Source of the DNA: an uncultured Coriobacteriales bacterium
GTDB taxonomy: Bacteria; Actinomycetota; Coriobacteriia; Coriobacteriales; UMGS124
DNA: 64,000 nt
NCBI GenBank assembly: GCA_934636245.1
Contig: CAKUAI010000008.1
Coordinates: 62,001 to 126,000, forward strand
Direction of reading: 5' to 3'
In this document: positions 18,601 to 26,926 of the stretch, piece by piece
How positions within the stretch are numbered: the stretch's first letter is position 1
How the letters are laid out: each line of letters begins with the position of its first letter
The notes under the pieces: model-generated
Told to the model about the DNA's origin: nothing
Seen by the model: the letters and a program-made list of their open reading frames with translations, nothing else
Databases searched by the model: none
Program-made: the position numbers and the translations under genes

Positions 18601-19019
18601 TCGCCCAGACCCTTGCCGGCGAGCTCGAAGGCCTCGGCCAGAGAGATGCGGACCCAACCGGGATCGTCCTCGCCCTTGGGGTTGGTGCGCTTGACGGGGT
18701 AACGCACACGGTCGGGGTGATAAGCAGCCTGCAGCGAAGCCTGAGACTTCGAGCAGCTGTGACCGCGGGAATGGTTGGACTGGTCGTCGCCCTCGACCTT
18801 GACGGCCTTGCCGTCCTTGACGGTGACCCACACGCCGCACTCGACCTTGCCGCAGGCACGGCAGCAAGAACGGACGCGCTTGACCTCGCCGGCAGTCTCG
18901 TCGACACCCTCGGCCAGAGCCTGCAGCGGCTTGGTGGTCGAGGAAGCGAGAGCGCAAGCAGCCGCTGTGATTGCGGTTGCCTTGACGAAGTTACGGCGGC
19001 TCATGGTGAGCTTAGCCAT
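15627..19019 (-). CDS. Tat-exported molybdopterin oxidoreductase, DMSO reductase superfamily
   Basis: Catalytic bis-MGD molybdenum subunit of 1130 residues, large for the family. The start ATG at 19019 follows GGAGGGAGAACGT and gives a Tat signal MSRRNFVKATAITAAA. The 4Fe-4S site is Cys53-x2-Cys56-x4-Cys61-x27-Cys89. Cys184 in AYQVCKGPRHFGG, shortly after the FGTPN block, is the likely molybdenum ligand by position, as in polysulfide/thiosulfate/arsenate reductases, acetylene hydratase and catechol dehydroxylases. Substrate unknown. It is paired with a DmsB-like subunit and divergent from a membrane LuxR regulator, an arrangement known for Eggerthella catechol dehydroxylases, so an aromatic or other gut-derived substrate is plausible. 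Confidence 0.88.
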   Translation of the reverse strand: MAKLTMSRRNFVKATAITAAACALASSTTKPLQALAEGVDETAGEVKRVRSCCRACGKVECGVWVTVKDGKAVKVEGDDQSNHSRGHSCSKSQASLQAAYHPDRVRYPVKRTNPKGEDDPGWVRISLAEAFELAGKGLGECVDKYGGQSIFVMCGTSRVWSLGPYQGMKQLFGTPNAHLAYQVCKGPRHFGGIMTDEMGSPWMEVEQEPKVYVQWGTETAISNYDTNNRGVNDVMAHAAHHILVDPRICPSGKEADIWLPLRPGTDGALGLCWLNWIIENEAYDDTMVRRWSNAPFLVVEDKPWLTEGWLVEGNGGIEMKTRLLTEADIKEDGKYQRFMVWDEANERLTYWDAELGKWEGEEHVVPTTGRWIESPTGLVAPCFLPDESSFADPATEPERFPEGSDECNPEGLPKQPALFPGEVEVELKDGKTYKCRTVWDNLHDLSSQYSLEATEEITGVKAADIELAVKTWTTRIDPDYGNGGIHFQLAPDQNGTGVQNTRILQILSEITGNADEPAGNRGSSKSQFDGNPGRSNMQAGSPYGDEAKVWEGRDLDFDGVKSWLKEYIKHQQDANSPLTELYGTEEPTDDELTVIAKRIGGAFRASQAWPNPKTVFERNAGEVDAERYPLNRYWSRWVDAGTVWDACCNDRDDIPYALHGGVCQSGDIMNMSNINRAWEGMTKLDFFVDINLWFCPNNGNADIIFPCWHWLECDTTRVSQGAGGVFGCGQAAIKAPGEAIYDPDWNCGMYRAMGVPWNTRDTEAAPSTEDYITTVPAGSESNVAKWTEALGDEYTNALAGAPSYLWPDHDRILTDNTEAWKTAEFPDGPTFKEAAEKFQNEGWFDCREWHPERWGFYRRHEMCMRRQQGGFNLFPLVDNHPGFMTASGLVEIWSLVCEAYIDEGEWFPVYHEPIDSPVNHPEYYDAALADQIDTSTFLNPGYVDSLKAYPDNTFIMTTGSRQPVYFHSEHRQLPWCRELWPYPRLQMNPNDIERLGLECGQWVWIETPWGKVREVIDSYYGIQQGVVNANHAWWYPEIDTASHGFELVNINCTLNPRGGDPVSGSHNARAIPALVYAATADNSPFGNPVPCDPDGNPVITDASDPRLKQWMITGLRKRVEGEPEWEATEA

Positions 19020-19479
19020 ACGTTCTCCCTCCATAGTGGTGGATGTTCGCACCCGTTTGGGTGCCGGTGTTGCCGGTCGGCCCGCGCCGGCGTCGTGCCG
19101 GCCTCGTGCGCTTGCTCCGGAAGAAAGCGTCGGCGGCATCGACTGCAAGGCGTCCCCCACATGCCGCACGTGCCTTTCGGCAACGGTTGCATACTGGCCC
19201 GCGCGCGCCGGTGTCGACTCAAGACGCATGGTCGATTCTGGCGGGCTCGCTTCTTGGATGAGGGTGCCCGAAAGAATCATGAACGTGAGATGATGAAGTG
19301 TTTACCTGGTGTTTTCCCAACGCACGGCGGGATGCCTGCAAAGAGGGACCGAGGCGATTCCCTTCGACGCAAACTCAAGGCAAGCCAAACCTGCCCCCGA
19401 ATGCCCCAGCCAAACGCAGCAGTCATGCGTATAATGCCTGTGCGTATGAGGACAGAAGGGGCCAGGGGGAGACGATCAA
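19020..19479. promoter_or_regulatory. Divergent control region of the molybdoenzyme operon and LuxR gene
   Basis: 460 bases without a gene. It holds the 13-base motif TACCTGGTGTTTT at 19303-19315, about 285 bases upstream of the molybdoenzyme start and 165 upstream of the LuxR start, and a TATAAT at 19430-19435 (plus strand) without a good -35 box. The half nearest the molybdoenzyme is GC-rich with several short inverted repeats. Confidence 0.45.
19303..19315. promoter_or_regulatory. Candidate operator TACCTGGTGTTTT
   Basis: Identical to the motif at 6320-6332. It sits between a redox operon and its divergent membrane LuxR regulator, so that regulator is the natural candidate to bind it. Confidence 0.45.
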
Positions 19480-21063
19480 ATGTCGCAATGGACACGTGAG
19501 ATCACGCAGGCTTTGGGATTCAACGACCAGCACGCCGAACCGGGAGCAGGTGCGGCCCTTGCCTTTTCGTTCGGCATCGCCCTGCAGGCGCCGTTCAGCA
19601 TCTTCCATGCCAACGCGGACACCTTCACCCCCGAGGCAGAGCATGCCGTGTCCATCGCGTTCTTCTTGGCCATGGCGGTGTTCGCGGGCGTCGTGTCGTA
19701 TCGCCGGGCCGAGGCCTACGCCTACTTCTGCAAACCCTCCTGCGCCGTCACCTGGTCGCTCGTGTGCGCGGCCGTAGTGGGAGCAATCCCCCTTCTCGAG
19801 GCTGCACAAATGGCAAATGTCGTGCTGCTGGCAATTGTGGGCGCCGCACTCGGCGTGGGACTCACCGCCATCTTCTTGTTCCTGGCGCATCTCTTTACGC
19901 GCACCTACATCCCCGACATTGTGAAACGCGCGTTTGCCGGCGCGGCATTCGCCATCCTGCTTGAGGCCGTGGTCATCGTGCGCCTGCCCCATCCCTGGGG
20001 GTATGTCGCGTGCGCCGTGCTTCTGGCCATCAACACGCCGATTCTGGTCATGCTGCTCAAGACCGCCCCGGCAATCGGCGACGTCGGTCACTTCAGGGCA
20101 TACAGCGAGCGCCCCGGCGAGTTCCGCCTCTTTGCGGCCAAGGTCGCCATGCCTGTGGCATGCACGGGCTTCGTGCTGCGCATGTTCTATGCCCAGTCGG
20201 AGCACTTCATGGAGGCGCTGCCGCTCCCCGGTTTCCTCAACGACGTGACGCTGGCGGTGTTCATCGGCGTGGCCTACGTCATCACTTGCTTCGCCATCTA
20301 CGGCGTGCGGAGCTTCGGGTGGCCGTTTGCCCAGTTCTTCAGCTTCCTCATCCCGCTTGTGTGCCTCTATGGTTCCGTCAGCATCTCCACCGTCGTCGCA
20401 AGCGCCGCGACCTACGACGGCGGCACGCCCATGATGGTATGCGTCACACTGGCGCTCACCTGGTCGTTCATGGGCGGGGCAAGCCTTGAATACTTGATTC
20501 GCAGCGCCTCGGTGTTTGGCATGGGCCTGTCGAGCCTGGCCGTGGGCATCCTTGTGGGCGGCATCTTCGTGCACATGGGACTTCTGGGCACACCGCTGGG
20601 CAGTGTCCTGCTCGGGCTTGTGTGTCTCGTCATGGCCATCGGCTATCTGCCGCCCCGACCCGCGCCCAACCTCGCGCGCTCGAATTACACCACTCCCCTG
20701 CGCTCGGCGACGGCGCCCAATGACGAGCCAGACGACGCAGGCGAGGAGATTGCAAGCGAAGAGGAGCTCGCCAGCGAGGCGGCCGCGGCCGCAAAGCCGC
20801 ATGTCCCCGTGAAGGGCCGCTTCATGCGCCGCTGCGACACGGTAGCGCAGACCTTCCTGCTCTCCGCTCGCGAGACCGAGGTGCTCTACCTGCTTGCCAA
20901 GGGCCGTTCGATGAACCACATCATGGAGGAGCTCGTCATCTCCGAAGGCACGGCCAAGACCCACATCAACCACGTGTACAAGAAGCTCAACGTCCACTCC
21001 CGCCACGAGCTCCTCGACCTCATCGAGTCCATCGAGGTAGAAGACGTGGACTTCGAGGGATAG
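19480..21063 (+). CDS. LuxR-family regulator with polytopic membrane sensor
   Basis: 527 residues. Residues about 20-395 form around twelve hydrophobic spans, then an acidic linker (DDAGEEIASEEELASE), then a C-terminal LuxR helix-turn-helix, LSARETEVLYLLAKGRS and TAKTHINHVYKKLNVHS. GGGGGAGACGATCAA precedes the ATG. This membrane-sensor LuxR type is typical of Eggerthellaceae, where members sit beside respiratory or dehydroxylase genes and switch them on with substrate. Divergent from the molybdoenzyme operon, it is that operon's likely regulator. Confidence 0.9.
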   Translation: MSQWTREITQALGFNDQHAEPGAGAALAFSFGIALQAPFSIFHANADTFTPEAEHAVSIAFFLAMAVFAGVVSYRRAEAYAYFCKPSCAVTWSLVCAAVVGAIPLLEAAQMANVVLLAIVGAALGVGLTAIFLFLAHLFTRTYIPDIVKRAFAGAAFAILLEAVVIVRLPHPWGYVACAVLLAINTPILVMLLKTAPAIGDVGHFRAYSERPGEFRLFAAKVAMPVACTGFVLRMFYAQSEHFMEALPLPGFLNDVTLAVFIGVAYVITCFAIYGVRSFGWPFAQFFSFLIPLVCLYGSVSISTVVASAATYDGGTPMMVCVTLALTWSFMGGASLEYLIRSASVFGMGLSSLAVGILVGGIFVHMGLLGTPLGSVLLGLVCLVMAIGYLPPRPAPNLARSNYTTPLRSATAPNDEPDDAGEEIASEEELASEAAAAAKPHVPVKGRFMRRCDTVAQTFLLSARETEVLYLLAKGRSMNHIMEELVISEGTAKTHINHVYKKLNVHSRHELLDLIESIEVEDVDFEG

Positions 21064-21101
21064 GGGGCATGGGGCCTCGTCTTTAGGACGTATCAACAAC
21101 A

Positions 21102-21143
21102 GGAAACGGGGTCATCGGCGGCAACCCCGATAACCCCGTTTCC
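21102..21143. terminator. Bidirectional terminator between convergent genes
   Basis: GGAAACGGGGT (21102-21112) pairs perfectly with ACCCCGTTTCC (21133-21143) between the LuxR stop and the stop of the convergent Tat-protein gene. T-tracts are weak on both sides. Confidence 0.65.
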
Positions 21144-21154
21144 CCATGCATTAC

Positions 21155-21835
21155 TCAAAAAGCCTTTGAGACCTGTGACTCACCGAGACAGAACGCTCCT
21201 TCAAGCAGGATTTCATCGCCTGCGTCCGTCACAACAACTGCTCGACAGCCCTGCCATGAAGCGACTGCAGCCCCAACAAAATCGTCTGAGACCTCAGCTG
21301 CAAACCAGGTGCGATTCTGGGAAATTTCATTGTGCTCGAATCGGTCAAGCATGCTGAGGGAAGCGCCGTCAGATGGGAATGCATATCCGAAAACAGCATG
21401 CGTCGTCTGAATGGACATGCTTTCGGCGTTCTTTTCCGAAGATCCCACTTGAAGAGTGGTTGTACCTCGGTAAACGAAGTTCCCAAGATACTCGACACAT
21501 GACGATCCACTCAGTTGATACCCTGACTCGGCGTCTTCTGCAGTGACCTCAATCTGAACCGTATGACGACCCGTAGGCACCGGCATCGCATACCGCAGAA
21601 CAAAGTCCGCATCCTCATCGCAGAGCGGCTCTCCCACCTCGTACGCACGGATGATGTCCTCAAAGCGCGCCGCAGCGTCATCCTGGGATAAGTTGCCATT
21701 TGCAGGAAAGTCCCAAGAAGTAATCGTCGCGGCCTGAGCCAATGGCTCTCGGCGAAGGGGGCAAAGCATGGCGAGCCCCGCCATGACTCCGACTCCTGCA
21801 AAATCACGGCGACTCATAGGCGCATTGCTTCCCAT
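21155..21835 (-). CDS. Tat-secreted protein of unknown function
   Basis: 226 residues from the ATG at 21835, which follows a strong GGAGGAGGCAACA. The N-terminus MSRRDFAGVGVMAGLAML is a Tat signal. The mature part is mostly predicted beta and polar (GRHTVQIEVTAEDAE, NFVYRGTTTLQVGSS), with paired cysteines that could form disulfides. No catalytic motif seen. It lies between two membrane LuxR regulators and ends convergently with the first, so it may be a ligand-binding or envelope accessory of the redox locus; that is inference only. Confidence 0.75.
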   Translation of the reverse strand: MGSNAPMSRRDFAGVGVMAGLAMLCPLRREPLAQAATITSWDFPANGNLSQDDAAARFEDIIRAYEVGEPLCDEDADFVLRYAMPVPTGRHTVQIEVTAEDAESGYQLSGSSCVEYLGNFVYRGTTTLQVGSSEKNAESMSIQTTHAVFGYAFPSDGASLSMLDRFEHNEISQNRTWFAAEVSDDFVGAAVASWQGCRAVVVTDAGDEILLEGAFCLGESQVSKAF

Positions 21836-22004
21836 TGTTGCCTCCTCCGCGGCCGTATTCTCAACACCCACCGCTGCCGCTCCATGTCGATAGGCTTAAC
21901 GGACAGCACGGCGGGAATATCCCCGCCGCGACATCGACAGTAACCGAGATGGGCGCACATGGCTTCACATCGAGATGGTGATTGCTTCATTTGTGCTGGT
22001 AGAC

Positions 22005-23477
22005 CTAGCCAGAGTTCTTTTCAGTGGAAACAAGCTGCATGATGAGATCTATCAATTCTTGTTGAGAGTGAACTGAGAGCTTGGCATAGATGTGCTTGGC
22101 ATGGCTGCGTACGGTATTGATACTTACCGAAAGATCCCTGGCTATGTAAGGGGCGGTCCTGCCATTAAACAGCCCCTCAAGGACATCGGCTTCTCTTGGC
22201 GTCAAACCATACTTCTGGGCAATCGCCGTCATAGCATTCGGCTGCAAGTCGTTGAGCGGCGTCACCCTGGACCGTTTGGCAGACATGACATACAGCCAAT
22301 AACAACTCGCCCCGTAGACAGCCAACGACAAGAGACACAGCTGAATCAAAAGGTCCTGGTCATGTAAGAGTGCTCCTACTACCTCCAACGTCGGCACAAA
22401 GAAACTGCACGCGACAGCAACGAGAACAAGACGCACGCCCAGACCGCTCGAACATGCGGAGTCACCATCGAAGAAAAGCGAGGGCACCACCGACATCAGG
22501 ACGAAGGCAGCACATGCAACCCCGCCCGTAAAAAGAATCAACTTGAAAGCAAGCACCGACTGCCAGCTTGAACTCATCAACACGCCCAACAAGATTGCCG
22601 TGCCACAAAACAAAAGGGGAACAACCAAACGCGCCGAGACCCTGCGCGCAAAAAGCGCCAGAACGCCCACGGCCAAGAGGCATCCACAGCACATCAGCCC
22701 AAGGGCAGGAACTCCGGGCACAGCGGTGTTTAACCAAGATCGAAAGAAAAGGGAGAACAGGCAGGAAAAAGCCAGCCCCAAACTACCTGACACCGCAAGC
22801 GCCCGGACATCAACAGGACGGGGCCTCTTGGATAGCGATTCGTCCTCCGACGGGGAGCCGAGAAAACTACGGGCGTACTTGCACAAAAGGAAATGCACGG
22901 CCATTGGAAGAACCGGCAAGAAAACAGGCAGGCCGACACAAGCCATGACCAGGTAGTTGGCTGTCAGGAAAGCGGCTGTCATCAGACACGACAATACGAT
23001 TACGACGCAGCTTTCCAAAAAACAGCCTGGCGAGGGCAGCTGCCGCGCAAACAGACACCAAGCAGATATGCAACCTATCTCAGTGAAGCAGATTATATAC
23101 AGAGCAAGCGACCTCGAGCTACCAGCGACACTTTGGAACACGCTGCACGCAATGACGAGTACGCACAGCGCGGCACTTGCGAGACAAGAGAACCCCCGCA
23201 GCTTTCCCATGCGAAAAAGAAGCAGCACGGTAATCACGGGCAAGCAATACAGAGCCCCGAACGACGAGGCCACGGGGGTATAGAATCCCACCGCATCTGA
23301 ATTGCCGCTTGCTCTTGTTCCAAGGACAAGAAGGGTGGCAAGGACAATCAAGACGGCAAAGACGCAGGCAGTTGGCCAAAGTTTGCAAGCAGCGATACGG
23401 GTGCGCGCCATGAGGCTTTTTGAGCCGCCGGGAGACAGCGAGTGCTCTTGGGCCTGAACGAACGGATGTCCCAACAC
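22005..23477 (-). CDS. LuxR-family regulator with polytopic membrane sensor
   Basis: 490 residues from a GTG at 23477; a TTG at 23474 has better spacing (six bases) from GAGGAGG. About twelve hydrophobic segments span residues 30-400, followed by the helix-turn-helix LTPREADVLEGLFNGRT and SINTVRSHAKHIYAKLSVHS. Base composition is visibly less GC-rich than neighbouring genes, hinting at transfer. The adjacent Tat-secreted protein on the same strand is a possible target. A GC hairpin with arms near CGGCGGG lies in the short gap downstream. Confidence 0.88.
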   Translation of the reverse strand: MLGHPFVQAQEHSLSPGGSKSLMARTRIAACKLWPTACVFAVLIVLATLLVLGTRASGNSDAVGFYTPVASSFGALYCLPVITVLLLFRMGKLRGFSCLASAALCVLVIACSVFQSVAGSSRSLALYIICFTEIGCISAWCLFARQLPSPGCFLESCVVIVLSCLMTAAFLTANYLVMACVGLPVFLPVLPMAVHFLLCKYARSFLGSPSEDESLSKRPRPVDVRALAVSGSLGLAFSCLFSLFFRSWLNTAVPGVPALGLMCCGCLLAVGVLALFARRVSARLVVPLLFCGTAILLGVLMSSSWQSVLAFKLILFTGGVACAAFVLMSVVPSLFFDGDSACSSGLGVRLVLVAVACSFFVPTLEVVGALLHDQDLLIQLCLLSLAVYGASCYWLYVMSAKRSRVTPLNDLQPNAMTAIAQKYGLTPREADVLEGLFNGRTAPYIARDLSVSINTVRSHAKHIYAKLSVHSQQELIDLIMQLVSTEKNSG

Positions 23478-23637
23478 GCACCTCCTCGCGATGGCAGTAT
23501 CTCGCCAACAATTATAGGCAGCCGCTCAAAAAGCTCGCGGTAACCCGATGCCTGCAACCTATCCAGTCACTAGTCACGCTGCGCACCGCGCGTAAGAACC
23601 CGCGGAACGCAACGGACGAGGTTCCGCCCTTATAAAC

Positions 23638-23722
23638 GCAGGTTCTCGCCGGCAAGGCGTCGGGAGGCGATGCGTACACACGGTACGTGAGCCTCCCGAG
23701 AACGCAGCCGGCGAGGTTCTGC
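23638..23722. repeat. Family A hairpin element, copy A3
   Basis: Arms GCAGGTTCTCGCCGGC (23638-23653) and GCCGGCGAGGTTCTGC (23707-23722), inner stem GGGAGGC/GCCTCCC, and a loop core GCGATGCGTACACACGGTAC related to the GCGATGTGTACTGGG core of the other copies. It ends three bases from the queD stop codon. A small extra hairpin, GCGGAAC/GTTCCGC, lies just outside. Confidence 0.65.
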
Positions 23723-23724
23723 AA

Positions 23725-24069
23725 CTATCCGTCGCGCTCCCAGATGGCTTTATTGGTTTCGGTCTCCCACACCTCCACCTTGTAGCAGGTAGGGCCCACC
23801 TGGTCGGCGCACCATTTTGCGATGTTCTCGGCCGTGGGGTTGCACGGCAGGGTCTCGTTGAGGTTGGTGTGGTCGATGACACCGTGGATGTTCTTCTTGA
23901 TGCGCGTAAAGTCCACCACCATGCCATCTTCGTTGAGCTCGGCGGCCTTGCAATGCACCACGACGATCCAGTTGTGGCCGTGCAGCGCCTCGCAGTAACC
24001 CTCCAGGCAGGAGTTCACCGCGTGGGCGCCGGAAATCTCAAGTCGTTTGCTCACGTAGTACATGCTCAT
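23725..24069 (-). CDS. queD: 6-carboxy-5,6,7,8-tetrahydropterin synthase (QueD/PTPS family)
   Basis: 114-residue cytosolic enzyme of the tunnelling fold, converting dihydroneopterin triphosphate to carboxytetrahydropterin in the queuosine/deazapurine pathway. Zinc ligands are His16 (ISGAH), His30 and His32 (LHGHNW), and the CxxxHGHN arrangement gives the catalytic Cys26. The start overlaps the preceding stop as TAATG, so it is coupled to the aminotransferase gene. No queE, queC or queF is nearby; a pterin synthase role is an alternative. Confidence 0.88.
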   Translation of the reverse strand: MSMYYVSKRLEISGAHAVNSCLEGYCEALHGHNWIVVVHCKAAELNEDGMVVDFTRIKKNIHGVIDHTNLNETLPCNPTAENIAKWCADQVGPTCYKVEVWETETNKAIWERDG

Positions 24070-25265
24070 TACCCCTGGTATTCGTCGAAAAGAGCCTTGA
24101 AGGCGGGCAGGGAGTTCTCGATGGTCTCCTTGGCCACGCAGTAGGAGATGCGCACCCAGCCAGTCATGCCAAAGGAGTCGCTCGGCACAAGCAGCAGCTC
24201 ATGGTTGTCGCGGGCACGAGCGGAGAAGGCCTGGGCGTCGGGCTCAAGGGCGCGCACCCACAGGTAGAAGGCACCCTCGGGCTCCACGCACTCATAGCCG
24301 ATGCCACGCAGGCCCGTGAGCAAGATGTCGCGGTTCATGGCATAGGCGGCAACATCAGAAGGCAGCGTGCAGCACTTCTCCACCACCTTCTGCACGATGG
24401 CGGGGGCGCACACATAGCCCAGGGCGCGGCCCGCGCCGCAGATGGCGGCGTAGACCTCCTTGTGGGCGGGCATGGTGTTGGGCACGAGGACATAGCCGAT
24501 GCGCTCGCCGGGCAGCGACAGCGACTTCGACCAGGAGTAGCACACCACGGTGTTCTCGTAGATGGCGGGCACCCACGGCACCTCGACGTTGGCGTAGGCA
24601 ATCTCGCGATAGGGTTCGTCGGCGATGAGGTAGACCGTGCGGCCGTTTGCCTCGCTGGCGCGGCGCAGGATGTCGGCGACGCCCTCGAGCACCTCGCGGG
24701 GATAGACGGCACCCGTGGGGTTGTTGGGCGAGTTGATGATGACCGCGCGCGTCTTGGGGCCGATGCGGTCGGCGAGGTCGGCGAGGTCGGGGTACATGGT
24801 GTCCTGGCACGCGGGCGACAGCACGCAGGTGCAGCCGGCGTTCTCGATCCACATGCGGTACTCGGGGAAGAAGGGGGCGATGACTACGATCTCGTCGCCC
24901 GGCTCGGTGAGGGCGCAGATGCTGGCGTCAAGCGCGGCCGCGGCGCCCATGGTCATGTAGAGCATGCTGGCGTCGTACTGGGTGCCGAAGCGCTCGTTCA
25001 GGCTGTTCGCGATGGCCGTGCGCGTGGAGACGTAGCCCTGGGCCGGGGTGTAGCCGTGCAGCTCGACGGCGGGCGTGTCGAGGGCCTCGATGAACGCCTG
25101 CTTCACCTGGGCAGGGGCCGGGATGGAGGGGTTGCCGAGGGAGAAGTCGAACACCTTGTCGGCACCGATCTGCGCCTTGCGGGCCAGACCGTAGGCGAAC
25201 AGCTCGCGAATTGCCGAACCTTGGGCGCCCAGCTCGTAGTATGTGGGATTGCAGCTCTCAGGCAT
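24069..25265 (-). CDS. Class I/II PLP-dependent aminotransferase
   Basis: 398-residue cytosolic fold-type I aminotransferase. The PLP-lysine lies in YSWSKSLSLPGERIGY; INSPNNPTGAVYP is the conserved block around the PLP-ring Asn, and the C-terminal MTGWVRISYCVAKE holds the carboxylate-binding Arg. The aspartate/alanine-type group is most similar, but the substrate cannot be told by eye. AAAGGAGCTTCC precedes the ATG at 25265. It is coupled to queD by a TAATG overlap. Confidence 0.88.
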   Translation of the reverse strand: MPESCNPTYYELGAQGSAIRELFAYGLARKAQIGADKVFDFSLGNPSIPAPAQVKQAFIEALDTPAVELHGYTPAQGYVSTRTAIANSLNERFGTQYDASMLYMTMGAAAALDASICALTEPGDEIVVIAPFFPEYRMWIENAGCTCVLSPACQDTMYPDLADLADRIGPKTRAVIINSPNNPTGAVYPREVLEGVADILRRASEANGRTVYLIADEPYREIAYANVEVPWVPAIYENTVVCYSWSKSLSLPGERIGYVLVPNTMPAHKEVYAAICGAGRALGYVCAPAIVQKVVEKCCTLPSDVAAYAMNRDILLTGLRGIGYECVEPEGAFYLWVRALEPDAQAFSARARDNHELLLVPSDSFGMTGWVRISYCVAKETIENSLPAFKALFDEYQG

Positions 25266-25419
25266 GGAAGCTCCTTTGCATGTAGGAGTGCCCCGCCGCC
25301 GTTCCGGCCCAGTGTGCAGGCATCGGCCGGAAGCGCAACGAGCGAAGCACGAGTTAGATGCGCGCTATCATAGTGCGCCCGGGGTCGATGAGGGCCCACA
25401 GGCCGCCAAGCGACAAAAA

Positions 25420-25447
25420 AGCGCCCCCGACGTGCATCGAGGGCGCT
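25420..25447 (-). terminator. Terminator of the SPFH/NfeD pair
   Basis: AGCGCCC pairs with GGGCGCT (25420-25426 and 25441-25447); read on the minus strand the stem runs into TTTTTTG. It lies about 45 bases after the stop at 25493. Confidence 0.8.
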
Positions 25448-25492
25448 GGAAAAACTTGTGGCTGAACTCCGTGTTCCGAACCAGCGCCACGC

Positions 25493-26440
25493 CTACTTCG
25501 TGGGCTGGAAGAGCTCGCCTGCGGTGGTGGCCAGACCCGCCAGGCCCTGGATCTCGCTGGGGATGATGATCTTGGTCGCCTGGCCGTCGGCCACCTGCGC
25601 AAGGGCCTCGAGGCTCTTGAGGGTAAGCACTGCCTGATCGGCACCGGCGGCCTTCACCATCTCGATGCCCTCTGCCGTGGCCTTCTGAACAGCGAGGATG
25701 GCCTGCGCCTCGCCCTGGGCCCTAAGGATGGCGGCTTCCTTCTCAGCCTCGGCGGCGAGAATCTGCGCCTGCTTGGAAGCCTCAGCGCGGAGAACAGCAG
25801 ACTGCTTCTCGCCCTCGGCGACCAGAATGGCCGACTGCTTCTCGCCCTCTGCCTGCAGGATTGCCTCGCGGCGCTCGCGCTCGGCCTTCATCTGCTTCTC
25901 CATGGAGGCGCGGATGGCCTGCGGGGGCTCGATGTCCTTGAGCTCGACGCGGTTGATCTTGATGCCCCAGGCGTCGGTGGCGTCGTCGAGCGCGATGCTC
26001 ATGCGGGAGTTGATGGACTCGCGCGAGGTGAGCGTCTGGTCGAGCTCAAGGTCACCGATGATGTTGCGCAGCGTGGTGGCGGTGAGGTTCTCGATGGCGG
26101 CCATGGGGTCGCTCACGCCGTAGCAGAAGCGCTTGGCGTCGGTCACCTGGAAGAAAACGACGGTGTCAATCTTGACGGTGACGTTGTCGCGCGTGATGAC
26201 AGTCTGCGGCTCGAAGTCGACGACGTTCTCCTTGAGGGAGACCTTGGCGGCGACCTTCTCAACGAAGGGAAGCTTCAGGTGCAGGCCGGCCTTCCAGGTA
26301 GAACGGTAAGTACCGAGGAACTCGATGATCCACGCGTCGGTCTGCTCCACCATGCGGATGCAGCGCGAGATGGCGTAGATCACGATGAGCGCGGCGATGA
26401 TGACGACCAGGATGCCGGTCAGGTCAGTTCCGTAGATCAT
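25493..26440 (-). CDS. SPFH/stomatin-like membrane protein (QmcA type)
   Basis: 315 residues with one N-terminal membrane span (TGILVVIIAALIVIYAI), then an SPFH/band 7 domain (residues about 25-190, with ERREAILQAEGEKQ at its end), a long Ala/Glu/Lys coiled coil with repeated AEGEKQSA and AEAEKEAA units to about 250, and a C-terminal SLEALAQVADGQATKIIIP. Such proteins oligomerise into membrane microdomains and affect membrane-protease and lipid organisation. It is paired with the upstream NfeD-like gene, the usual partner. GAAAGGGG precedes the ATG. Confidence 0.9.
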   Translation of the reverse strand: MIYGTDLTGILVVIIAALIVIYAISRCIRMVEQTDAWIIEFLGTYRSTWKAGLHLKLPFVEKVAAKVSLKENVVDFEPQTVITRDNVTVKIDTVVFFQVTDAKRFCYGVSDPMAAIENLTATTLRNIIGDLELDQTLTSRESINSRMSIALDDATDAWGIKINRVELKDIEPPQAIRASMEKQMKAERERREAILQAEGEKQSAILVAEGEKQSAVLRAEASKQAQILAAEAEKEAAILRAQGEAQAILAVQKATAEGIEMVKAAGADQAVLTLKSLEALAQVADGQATKIIIPSEIQGLAGLATTAGELFQPTK

Positions 26441-26494
26441 AGGTAGACCCCTTTCGTAGCTGCGGAGCTTTTTATCGAGCGAACTGCACGTACG

Positions 26495-26926
26495 TTAGCT
26501 GAGCGGGCTGACGACGAGAACGGTGCTCTCCACTGCCTCGACGCGCGCCTTGCTGCCGGCAGACAGGGCCGAGCCGTCCTTGGTGCGAGCGGTCCACGAG
26601 ACATCAGCCAGGCGCACGCGGCCCGTGCCGTCCTGAGGAATGCCCTGCACCACGGTGACCGAGCGACCCACGTACTCGTCGGAGTTCGTGACGGCGTCCT
26701 TCTCCTTGGACTCGCTCGACTTCTTCATGAAGGGGCGCAGCGCCGCCAAACCCAACGCCGAGCACACCACGAAGACGATGACCTGCACGAGCAAGTCGGA
26801 CACAAAGAAGCTCACGACAAAGGTAATGGCAGCGCCCAGGCAGAACCACAGGCACACGAGCGCAGGCGCCGCGGCCTCGGCCAGACCCAGCGCAACGGTG
26901 ATGCCGAGCCAGATGATGGGCGACAT
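26495..26926 (-). CDS. NfeD-like membrane protein
   Basis: 143 residues from the ATG at 26926, which follows AAAGGAGTGCGTTC. Three to four N-terminal hydrophobic spans (IIWLGITVALGLAEAAAP and following) precede a C-terminal OB-fold beta domain starting near SDEYVGRSVTVVQ and ending VVSPLS, the NfeD pattern. It forms an operon with the SPFH protein 54 bases downstream, the standard NfeD-stomatin pairing. No protease domain is attached, so this is the short NfeD class. Confidence 0.85.
   Translation of the reverse strand: MSPIIWLGITVALGLAEAAAPALVCLWFCLGAAITFVVSFFVSDLLVQVIVFVVCSALGLAALRPFMKKSSESKEKDAVTNSDEYVGRSVTVVQGIPQDGTGRVRLADVSWTARTKDGSALSAGSKARVEAVESTVLVVSPLS

Noticed and set aside
15624..19499. 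Very long open frame on the plus strand opposite the molybdoenzyme gene
   Set aside because: It mirrors the GC-rich codon pattern of the true minus-strand gene; the translation is low-complexity Val/Gly/Leu/Ala-rich with no domain. The same applies to long antisense frames opposite groEL, the phosphohexomutase, sufB/sufD, accDA and both flavoproteins.
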